From the NCBI GenBank assembly GCA_017853735.1, contig JAFMJA010000090.1, positions 1-9,648 of the forward strand: a DNA stretch of 9,648 nt. The letters are read 5' to 3'. This DNA comes from Burkholderiaceae bacterium. GTDB lineage: Bacteria; Pseudomonadota; Gammaproteobacteria; Burkholderiales; Burkholderiaceae_C. Both the position numbers and the translations under genes were made by a program. Positions 1-6,316 of this stretch are shown here, in pieces. Position 1 is the first letter of the stretch, and each line of letters opens with the position of its first letter. The notes beneath the pieces were generated by a model, which was not told the origin of the DNA, did no database searches, and saw only the letters and a program-made list of their open reading frames with translations.

Positions 1-1190
1 AAGGTATGCCCAAATGCGGCCGCTGGCGCATAGCCATCGGCCATCAGCACCGACTGGGGGCTGGTGACCTGCTTCAGCAGCTCAGCAGTTCGAAATGCAC
101 GGACCATACTGTAGTAACGGGGCTGCCCCTCCCATTGCTCGAGCTGGGTGAAACTGACCCCGGCGATCAAGGCAAGATGCAGCGCGGTAAAAGCGGCCAG
201 GCCTTTAGCGCAGGATTTCCATGAAGGTGGGGGCAGGAGTAACGCAAACCATAAAAAGACCCAGGGGTAAAACGCTAACACCCAGTGCAGTCCCACCACT
301 TTTTTAAAAGAGAGCAAGGCAAAGAACAACAGGGGTACCAGCAAAAGAACCCCCAGCAAGCGCTGCTGGCGAAACACCTTGGAACCGTGATGTCGGTATC
401 TCAATCCAAGCCAGATCAAGGCGGGTGTCAGCAGATAAGCCAGCATACCCAGATACAGCCAAGGCTTGAACCACTCAAAAGCTGCTTCCTGATTGCGGTT
501 GATTGCGTTGAACATGATGTTGGGCCAGCCATGGCTCATGTTCCAGGCAGCATTGATCATTGGCCCCGGCAGGGCACACAGCAGCAGGATCAAGAGACCA
601 GCCCAGCGATCGCGTCGGTACACCACAAAATAGGCCCCATAAGCCAGCGCGAGTACGACAGCAAAGTACTTGGACAGAAAAGCACAGCCCAACGCCATCC
701 CAGATAGACCGTAAAGCCAGGCGGTGCGCCCATCCCAGCGCTCACGCTGATCAGCGCGAATCAGCAAGGCCACCGACAGGGCGGTCCAGAAGATCAACGG
801 CGTGTCGGTGGTGATCAGGACATTGATCCAATTGATCGGGGCTAGCCAGAAAAACAGCAGCCCCCAGGCCGCCAGATCTGGCTGTTTGGGTTTGATCGAC
901 CACCAGAGCAGCCCCCCCACAATCAAGGGCAGCACAACAACAGGCAAGCGGATGGCCCAGGTGGCATCTCCCAAGAGGAAACGCATGGCTGCGATCAACC
1001 AGCCCACCATCGGCGGGTGATCGTAATAACCCCAGTCAGGGTAGACCCCCCACCAGTAAAAAAAGGCTTCATCACCAGTGATTGGCAATGCGTGAGAAAT
1101 CCACAGGCGCAGGCCCAGGGAGGAAAGGGCGACGAACCACAGCCAGCGCTGCAGCTGAAAGTTGCTGGAATAGGGGGCCTGGCGAATCAC
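1..1190 (-). CDS. GT39/ArnT-like membrane glycosyltransferase (3' end outside window)
   Basis: This frame stays open from a GTG at 1190 down to the left edge, giving 396 codons with no stop, so the C-terminus is missing. The N-terminus carries the hallmarks of the PMT_2/GT39 GT-C fold: one membrane helix (about residues 17-35), then an acidic D40-E41 pair in GDEAFFYWWG, then YYDHPPMVGW at 55-64. Many hydrophobic helices follow. Known members (ArnT, protein O-mannosyltransferases) transfer a sugar from a polyprenyl-phosphate donor to an acceptor on the periplasmic face, using an Asp/Glu in the first loop. The start GTG overlaps the stop of the preceding gene (GTGA), which indicates translational coupling. 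It lies beside a UbiA-type phosphoribosyltransferase, a PAP2 phosphatase and a flippase-like protein, so I infer a polyprenyl-phosphate pentose donor. Lipid A, another glycan or a protein could be the acceptor. The family call is firm; substrate and acceptor are unknown. Confidence 0.88.
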   Translation of the reverse strand, partial: MIRQAPYSSNFQLQRWLWFVALSSLGLRLWISHALPITGDEAFFYWWGVYPDWGYYDHPPMVGWLIAAMRFLLGDATWAIRLPVVVLPLIVGGLLWWSIKPKQPDLAAWGLLFFWLAPINWINVLITTDTPLIFWTALSVALLIRADQRERWDGRTAWLYGLSGMALGCAFLSKYFAVVLALAYGAYFVVYRRDRWAGLLILLLCALPGPMINAAWNMSHGWPNIMFNAINRNQEAAFEWFKPWLYLGMLAYLLTPALIWLGLRYRHHGSKVFRQQRLLGVLLLVPLLFFALLSFKKVVGLHWVLAFYPWVFLWFALLLPPPSWKSCAKGLAAFTALHLALIAGVSFTQLEQWEGQPRYYSMVRAFRTAELLKQVTSPQSVLMADGYAPAAAFGHT

Positions 1191-2125
1191 AGCAGACGGA
1201 TCTCTTTGCGGATCGCAGCACTATAAAGGAGGAAAAATGCGCCTAGTGCTACCGCCAGCCAAAGGGTGAGCAGACGGACCACCACGGTGATGGTCATCGC
1301 CACACCCAAACCGACACCACTGGCCATCAGAAATCCTGTCAACAAAGCCTCAGTGCCGCCCAGCCCTGCAGGCAGCATGGACAGGGCTCCGCCAACCATC
1401 GCCATGGCGTACAGGCCAATGGTCAGCATGGGGTCGATGGGTATTGCCTGTTGCTGGCACAACAGCCAGAGGGCCAGCCCCTGAGCCGCCCAGGCTGGAA
1501 TGGTCAAGGCGAGCCATCGCCCGGGACGGATCTGCAAACACAGCCAGGATTCTTTCAACCAGTGGATGCGCAGCAAGCATTTGGGTAAGAGCTGCCAGAT
1601 TGCCACCATCAACAAGGCAGCCAGAGCCATTCCCAGACCGAGCCAATACGGCGGCAACAAAGGCAGATACACACCCACCAACCAGAACAGACCGGGTACC
1701 GACAGGATCAGCAAGGCCAGCAGGTCGGCCACGCGCTCAGCGCCAAAAATACCCAGACTCTGCAAAGGTGTGAGCGGTTGTTTGTCAATCATCAGGCCAC
1801 GCACCGCTTCGCCCAGATTGCCCGGCGTTGGCGTGAAGGTGTAGCCAGCCAGATAAATACGCAGGGCTTGACCCCAGGCCATGGGTCGTTGGTACAGATT
1901 CATCCAGTCGCGCCAACGCAATCCCCGCAGGATGTAGTTGACCAGGCACAGCAGTACCGCCATCAGCCCGCTGGGAGAGAGCAGTTGTTGGAATAAGTCA
2001 ACAGGCTGAAGGGTGTTGCTCCAGAGCAATGCCAATGCATATGCCAAAGCCACCAACCCTAGGACGACCAGCAGAGGTTTGAACGGCAGCTTCAAAACCT
2101 GCGCATGAAAAAAATCATCAGCCAA
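1187..2125 (-). CDS. LPG-synthase-TM / UPF0104 family integral membrane protein (flippase-like)
   Basis: The product is about 312 residues and almost entirely hydrophobic, with some eight predicted helices. Two conserved features fit the lysylphosphatidylglycerol synthase transmembrane family (PF03706, UPF0104/AglD-like): GNLGEAVRG at 102-110 and LPAGLGGTE at 251-259. It lacks the soluble aminoacyltransferase domain of MprF, so it is not an LPG synthase. Stand-alone members often sit in glycan or lipid-carrier loci and are suspected of moving or handling lipid-linked intermediates, but few have a proven function. The start is uncertain. The frame opens at a TTG at 2125, 34 bases inside the preceding gene, with a G-rich stretch just upstream. 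Another TTG at 2095 overlaps that gene's TGA as TTGA and would give 302 residues. The 3' end overlaps the GT39 start by four bases. From context I infer a partner of the adjacent glycosyltransferase and prenyltransferase. Confidence 0.82.
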   Translation of the reverse strand: MADDFFHAQVLKLPFKPLLVVLGLVALAYALALLWSNTLQPVDLFQQLLSPSGLMAVLLCLVNYILRGLRWRDWMNLYQRPMAWGQALRIYLAGYTFTPTPGNLGEAVRGLMIDKQPLTPLQSLGIFGAERVADLLALLILSVPGLFWLVGVYLPLLPPYWLGLGMALAALLMVAIWQLLPKCLLRIHWLKESWLCLQIRPGRWLALTIPAWAAQGLALWLLCQQQAIPIDPMLTIGLYAMAMVGGALSMLPAGLGGTEALLTGFLMASGVGLGVAMTITVVVRLLTLWLAVALGAFFLLYSAAIRKEIRLL

Positions 2126-2946
2126 ACAGCACCCCCGGCCATGATCCAGGGATCGCGTATCAGGTCACGGCTTACATCTTCACCGCGGCCGTGGTGAACC
2201 TGGTAGGCATAGCGCAAGAGACAGAAGATGACGACTGGCAAGGTGAAGACCAGTCGTTCGCCTTGTTGAGCCAGCACCTGATCACTAGTGGCATAAAGGC
2301 TGTAGGTGAGCAGTGTCGCTGTCAGGGTGACCGCCATGTAGATGTCGAGCAGGGCGCCGGGATAATGTCCAAGAATCGCGCGTTGCTGTTCTGGCGCATG
2401 AAAGGTCTCTGCTTTTCGCTTGGAGAATCCAAGAAAGAGGGCCAGGAACAGTCCTGTGAGAAGCAACCAGCGCGATGGCGGGATACCTACCGCAGTGGTT
2501 CCAGCCAAAATTCGCAGGATGAATCCACTGGCGATGATGGACACATCCACCACCGGAACCTGCTTCAGGCGCCACGAATAGGCCAGGTTCAAGATCAAAT
2601 ACAGGATCAGGATCGTCAGCAGCACTGGGCTGCCAGAAGCAAGCCCCAGCCCAATCGTCATCAGTAAGGCCGCGGTGATGAAGGCAATGGGCATCCCAAG
2701 CGCCCCGCTGGCAATGGGACGCAAGCGCTTGATCGGGTGCTGGGCATCACTGACCCGGTCCTGCCAGTCATTGAGGATGTAGACCATGCTGGAGAAGCAG
2801 CAGAATGCAATAAAGGCACGCAGAACGCTCTGCACCAGGATCTCATCATGCCATTGCCCACTGAAGAAAAGGCCAGCAAAGACAAAGACATTTTTGAGCC
2901 ATTGGTGCGGCCGGATGAGCACAAGGAGCTGGTGCAATGTCTTCAT
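2092..2946 (-). CDS. UbiA-superfamily prenyltransferase, decaprenyl-phosphate phosphoribosyltransferase-like
   Basis: This 284-residue membrane protein has about eight or nine helices. The N-terminus RPHQWLKNVFVFAGLFF (12-28) and the first Asp-rich motif ILNDWQDRVSDAQHP (57-71), followed by KRLRP (73-77), are typical of the DPPR-synthase branch of the UbiA superfamily. They differ from 4-hydroxybenzoate or heme O prenyltransferases. GFSKRKAE around 173-180 also fits. The known relative, mycobacterial Rv3806c, transfers 5-phosphoribose from PRPP to decaprenyl phosphate at the membrane. That is the first committed step toward decaprenyl-phosphoryl arabinose or ribose. The gene starts at ATG 2946, 21 bases after the PAP2 stop, with a weak GAAG ribosome site. 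The adjacent phosphatase matches the next step of that pathway. The epimerase pair (DprE1/DprE2 type) is not in the window, so whether the final sugar is ribose or arabinose cannot be said. The family assignment is strong and the exact substrate is inferred. Confidence 0.88.
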   Translation of the reverse strand: MKTLHQLLVLIRPHQWLKNVFVFAGLFFSGQWHDEILVQSVLRAFIAFCCFSSMVYILNDWQDRVSDAQHPIKRLRPIASGALGMPIAFITAALLMTIGLGLASGSPVLLTILILYLILNLAYSWRLKQVPVVDVSIIASGFILRILAGTTAVGIPPSRWLLLTGLFLALFLGFSKRKAETFHAPEQQRAILGHYPGALLDIYMAVTLTATLLTYSLYATSDQVLAQQGERLVFTLPVVIFCLLRYAYQVHHGRGEDVSRDLIRDPWIMAGGAVWLMIFFMRRF

Positions 2947-2967
2947 GGTTTCTTCAGTTCAGAACTG

Positions 2968-3660
2968 TCAGAGCTGAGAGCTGGACTGTCGATGTTGGTA
3001 GAAAAATCCAAGAATCACCCAAACCAGGGCGCTGCTGAGCAAGGTAATTGGAAAAGCCCACAGCACATCACTGAGCCAATGCGCATTCACCAACATGCGG
3101 GCGAGCCCAATCAGCAATCCTGCAGTCACACCGCTAGCCACCCAGTACCAGCGACGCCTGGGATTGAGCAGCATCAGCGAGGCCAGGAAAAAACCACAGG
3201 CCACATGACCACTGGTGAACGCGCAATTATCGGTGCATTGCTGGGCAGGCTGCAGGGCAGGTGTGAACTCACGCTGCCCCCCAAATTGAACAACATCCAT
3301 GGGTCGTGCCCGCAATTGATGTTCCTTGACTGCCCATGTGACCAAGCCAGGGCCAAGCAATAGCGACAGTCCGGTAAAAGCCAGCACGATACCCAGGCGC
3401 CGTGAACGCCTCAACACGCTGACGACGATCCAGCCCCCGGTCAAGAGCAGCCCCAGCGCGCGAAACAGATCTGGCGTGTATTCGTTCACCCAGGTCACCC
3501 ACAGGCTGTCGGCCAAATCGCGCATAGCAGGTGACTGGTAAAAGAAGGAAGCTACAGCGATGTCGAGCTTCGGCCATAAAACTGGCAACATGGCAACAGC
3601 AAGCGCCATGCCAAGCACATTCAGGAAAGCAGCTCGGTTGGAGAGAGTTTTTTGGTGCAT
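2968..3660 (-). CDS. PAP2-family membrane phosphatase
   Basis: All three parts of the PAP2 phosphatase signature are visible in the 230-residue protein started at ATG 3660. K112 and R119-P120 form the KX6RP motif. S150-G151-H152 (in CAFTSGHVA) is the second. R188, H194 and D198 give RX5HX3D (ARMLVNAHWLSD). The histidines should act as nucleophile and acid/base in phosphomonoester or diphosphate hydrolysis, probably on the periplasmic face. Hydrophobic segments flank these motifs. Family members include undecaprenyl-diphosphate and lipid A phosphatases, and the phosphatase proposed to dephosphorylate decaprenyl-phosphoryl-5-phosphoribose in mycobacteria. Since a DPPR-synthase homologue follows 21 bases after its stop, the last role is attractive but inferred. 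An in-frame TTG at 3690 overlaps the preceding TGA (TTGA) and would add ten residues. Neither start has a clear ribosome site; I chose the ATG because the first membrane helix begins shortly after it. Confidence 0.87.
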   Translation of the reverse strand: MHQKTLSNRAAFLNVLGMALAVAMLPVLWPKLDIAVASFFYQSPAMRDLADSLWVTWVNEYTPDLFRALGLLLTGGWIVVSVLRRSRRLGIVLAFTGLSLLLGPGLVTWAVKEHQLRARPMDVVQFGGQREFTPALQPAQQCTDNCAFTSGHVACGFFLASLMLLNPRRRWYWVASGVTAGLLIGLARMLVNAHWLSDVLWAFPITLLSSALVWVILGFFYQHRQSSSQL

Positions 3661-3686
3661 GAACGCGCGAAATTGTAGGCGGCGCG

Positions 3687-4064
3687 TCAATCGGATAGGG
3701 CGATGTGGGCGAGCAGGTCGATCACTCGCTGGTTTTCTCCAACGGCTGGCTGCAAGTGAAATTCGACCAGAGGATGCTGTTCACGCAGTTCAGTCAGCAG
3801 CTGGGGAAGGTCTTCCCGGGCATGGCGTCCCACACCTAGAAACATCGGCACGATCGATACAGCTCCAACTCCGGTTTGTACCAATTCGGCAACGCAAGTG
3901 GGCAGGTCAGGTTCGGTCAGTTCCAAATAGGCACATCGAACCTGGGTATGACTGTCGATCTGGCGGACGCGCTCTGCCACCGCCTGCATCGGCTTGTGCC
4001 ACATGGGATCACGTGAGCCATGGCCAAAAAGAATGGTAGCGCGATGGGAAATGCTCGAACTCAT
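3687..4064 (-). CDS. cbiX: Short CbiX/SirB-type sirohydrochlorin chelatase
   Basis: The 125-residue protein is a single-domain member of the CbiX class II chelatase family. It shows LFGHGSRDP at 12-20 with H15, and PMFLGVGRHAREDLP at 73-87 with H81. These two histidines correspond to the metal-handling pair of CbiX-small enzymes. The family inserts Co2+ (cobalamin route) or Fe2+ (siroheme route) into sirohydrochlorin in the cytoplasm. A 125-residue protein is expected to act as a homodimer, because larger CbiX/SirB proteins are tandem duplications of this unit. Start ATG 4064 is preceded by AGAGGT about 8 bases upstream and lies 7 bases after the lptG stop. Its TGA overlaps a TTG in the PAP2 frame. 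No other tetrapyrrole gene is in the window, so the metal cannot be assigned from context. Siroheme synthesis for sulfite or nitrite reduction is as likely as cobalamin synthesis. Confidence 0.88.
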   Translation of the reverse strand: MSSSISHRATILFGHGSRDPMWHKPMQAVAERVRQIDSHTQVRCAYLELTEPDLPTCVAELVQTGVGAVSIVPMFLGVGRHAREDLPQLLTELREQHPLVEFHLQPAVGENQRVIDLLAHIALSD

Positions 4065-4071
4065 TTTTGGT

Positions 4072-5184
4072 TTACCTCTTGAAGACGAGCCAGCTGAATG
4101 CTGTCAACGATAAAAACGAATAAATCAATCCTGGCAATGCTGCTGCCAGCCAGGGTTGCCATTGGCGCAGTTCGCCCAAGTATCCAAATACATTGTTGAG
4201 AAAGAAAAAACTGATGCCAGCCAACACCCCTACGAAAACGTAGGCCGAGATGCCTTCGTCACGAAAATGCAGGTAGGCAAAGGGCAGGGCCAGTACAACC
4301 ATCACCAGACATCCCAGGGGATAAAAAACCTTCTTCCAGAATTCAATTTCATAGCGTTGCGCCGACTGGTCGTTGGCCCGTAGGTGGCGGATATATTCAA
4401 ACAAGGCAATGGTGCTCATTCGGTCTGGCCGCAATACCGCAGCGGAGACCATCTCGGCAGTGATTTGGGTTGGCCAGCGCAGTTGCTTGACTTGGCTTTT
4501 GCTCACCACATGGGACTCTTTGTCCTTGATGCCAAATTCAGTGCGCTCGATGTTAGCCAATTGCCATGCTTCGTCGGGTTCAAAACGCGCTGTTGCTGCA
4601 CGTGTCAGCGTCACCAGCCTTCCCCGGTTGTCAAATTCAAAGACGCGCACCCCCTGCATGCCGCCATCAGGTGTCAATGCGTTCACATTGACTGCATACT
4701 GACCATAGGCTTGGCGTTCACGTAACCAAGCACCACTCTGACCGACCGTCAGGTTGCCCTCGTAGCGAGCCTTGAGCAACTGGGCTTTGCGATCAGCCCA
4801 GGGCGCCAGATAGTCACCGATCACAAACGTGATCACAGTCAAGATGACACCCAGACTCAGCAAGGTTCGCAAAGCCCGCCAGGGTCCCAGGCCACTGGTA
4901 CGAAGGATGGTGAATTCAGAGCTTTGGGCCATCCGGGTCAGCACAAAAATAGTTCCGATCAGCACGGTGATGGGGAGCAATTCATACAAATGATTGGGCA
5001 TCAGCAGGATGACAAAGGTGGCGGCTTGGGGCAATTGATAACCGGTCAATGAACCCTGCTGGCGACCTATCGAAGGAATCTGGTCAACAAAATCAAAAAA
5101 GCTGAACAGGGCCAAAAACGCCAGGGTAGTCAAGGCAATGGCCGAATAGACCTCGATCTTGAGCAACCGCCGAATGGTTTTCAT
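4072..5184 (-). CDS. lptG: LPS export system permease LptG
   Basis: The 370-residue protein is the second permease of the LptB2FG ABC transporter, which extracts LPS from the outer leaflet of the inner membrane and passes it to LptC and the LptA bridge. Three N-terminal helices (about 13-35, 53-82 and 98-120) are followed by a periplasmic beta-jellyroll region (about 130-260) and three C-terminal helices. The cytoplasmic stretch SSEFTILRTSG, between helices 2 and 3, matches the coupling helix that contacts LptB. A 19-codon upstream extension (to 5241) is open, but ATG 5184 is the better start. It yields the family N-terminus MKTIRRLL, overlaps the lptF stop as ATGA, and has AGGG about 8 bases upstream. 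Pairing with lptF next to pepA is the conserved gammaproteobacterial and betaproteobacterial arrangement. Confidence 0.96.
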   Translation of the reverse strand: MKTIRRLLKIEVYSAIALTTLAFLALFSFFDFVDQIPSIGRQQGSLTGYQLPQAATFVILLMPNHLYELLPITVLIGTIFVLTRMAQSSEFTILRTSGLGPWRALRTLLSLGVILTVITFVIGDYLAPWADRKAQLLKARYEGNLTVGQSGAWLRERQAYGQYAVNVNALTPDGGMQGVRVFEFDNRGRLVTLTRAATARFEPDEAWQLANIERTEFGIKDKESHVVSKSQVKQLRWPTQITAEMVSAAVLRPDRMSTIALFEYIRHLRANDQSAQRYEIEFWKKVFYPLGCLVMVVLALPFAYLHFRDEGISAYVFVGVLAGISFFFLNNVFGYLGELRQWQPWLAAALPGLIYSFLSLTAFSWLVFKR

Positions 5185-6293
5185 GAAGCGCCCTGGGGCT
5201 GTTGACGCGGCCTGGTTGAAAAATTGGGAAGCCAGCGCCATTGGTGATGGCGTTTCATCAGCCAGATGCTGGCGACGCCCAGGGTGCCGCCATGCAGAAG
5301 CAGCATCATGGGGGCGAAATCAATTTTCCCGGCTGCAATCCAGACCTGGCCCAGGTTCAACATATTGAGATACACCTGAAATGTGAACATGGAAAAAATC
5401 AGATTGCCAGTGCGTCCGACACGGGGGTTGACATCGGTCGTGGCCAGCGCCACCACCAGCAGCACGCCTGCGGCCAGAACAAATCCCAGCCGCCAGGACA
5501 ACTCCCCCCAGTGCTGCGGGGAGGGTCGCCGAAGAAGTTCCAAGCTTGGCCGAGTGCTCAGCGGCAGTTCATTGACGACGCTGGCGGGGCTGCTTCCCAC
5601 CCGGATTCCGTATTGGGAAAACTCCAACACACTCATACTCTTTTTGATGGCGTGGCTTTCCAGCCGCTGACCATTTCCGAGGACCAGAAAGCGGTCCTCC
5701 CCAATCACCTCGACCTGGCCGCTTCTGGCAGATGTCACCGTCTCTTTAGGCCCTTCTTGGGTGGAAATGAACACATTGGAGGCCACCTGCTGGTCAATCA
5801 AATTCTTTTCGATGAAGAAAACTCGGCTACCTCCGGAAGACTCCTGAAACTGGCCAGGCTCAACCCGTTCCAGGTCGCCGCGGCTTTCATAGCGTGTTCG
5901 CATTTCCTCGATCTGCAAATTGGCCCAGGGCAATACAAACAGTGACAGTCCGGCAATCGCCAGCAGGATTGGCCAGGCAAAGCGCAGCATGGGTCTTAAC
6001 AGTCCAGTCAGGCCAATACCACTGTTGAACCAGATCACCATCTCGCTGTCGCGGTAAAGGCGCGCAAGGGTTGCCACAACCGCCAAAAACAAGCCCATGG
6101 CCATGATGTTGGGTAAAAAGCCCATCACGGTATAGCTCATGACCAGCATCACATCGGCAGGGTTGAAATTGCCGCGCGAGGCCATCCCAAGGGTGCGGAC
6201 CAGGGTCATGGTCATGACCACGGTGACCAGCACGATCAGCGTGGCGCCAAAAGTTCTGGCCAATTCCTTGCGCAGTGAAGAATGGAATAACAT
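5181..6293 (-). CDS. lptF: LPS export system permease LptF
   Basis: This 370-residue protein is the first permease subunit of the LptB2FG LPS extractor. It has the six-helix layout of the family: three helices within about residues 10-120, a soluble periplasmic jellyroll region (about 125-265), and three C-terminal helices ending before a basic tail. DSEMVIWFNSGIG (about 82-94) is the coupling-helix segment equivalent to SSEFTILRTSG in LptG. An in-frame TTG at 6299 would add two codons. I prefer ATG 6293, although neither has a clear ribosome site. The gene is divergent from pepA, with only 23 bases between the two ATGs, and appears to be the first gene of the seven-gene minus-strand operon. 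Its promoter must therefore overlap the start of pepA. lptF and lptG are essential in most LPS-producing bacteria. Confidence 0.95.
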   Translation of the reverse strand: MLFHSSLRKELARTFGATLIVLVTVVMTMTLVRTLGMASRGNFNPADVMLVMSYTVMGFLPNIMAMGLFLAVVATLARLYRDSEMVIWFNSGIGLTGLLRPMLRFAWPILLAIAGLSLFVLPWANLQIEEMRTRYESRGDLERVEPGQFQESSGGSRVFFIEKNLIDQQVASNVFISTQEGPKETVTSARSGQVEVIGEDRFLVLGNGQRLESHAIKKSMSVLEFSQYGIRVGSSPASVVNELPLSTRPSLELLRRPSPQHWGELSWRLGFVLAAGVLLVVALATTDVNPRVGRTGNLIFSMFTFQVYLNMLNLGQVWIAAGKIDFAPMMLLLHGGTLGVASIWLMKRHHQWRWLPNFSTRPRQQPQGAS

Positions 6294-6316
6294 CGTCAAG
6301 AAGGAAAAACCCGATT

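Noticed and set aside
285..1020. Plus-strand open frames of 70-140 codons in the first 1.2 kb
   Set aside because: They run antisense to a minus-strand frame of 396 codons with clear GT39 motifs. Their products are rich in Gln, Ser and Arg and resemble no family I recognise.
2737..3363. 208-codon plus-strand open frame spanning the UbiA and PAP2 genes
   Set aside because: It is antisense to two genes with intact motifs, and its low-complexity polar product matches no known family.
3672..3690. Minus-strand TTGACG and TACAAT resembling -35 and -10 promoter boxes upstream of the PAP2 gene
   Set aside because: The two hexamers are separated by only 7 bases, far below the 16-18 needed, and TTGACG is largely the TTG/TGA overlap of the cbiX and PAP2 frames.
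5185..5241. 19-codon N-terminal extension of LptG
   Set aside because: It lies inside lptF, and ATG 5184 with the ATGA overlap gives the normal family start.
5241..5945. 234-codon plus-strand open frame opposite lptF
   Set aside because: It is the antisense shadow of a well-supported LptF gene; the His- and Gln-rich product has no recognisable domain.
6275..6316. 14-codon N-terminal extension of PepA
   Set aside because: It would overlap lptF, contains no family-like sequence, and ATG 6317 has a usable AAGGA site and the usual PepA N-terminus.
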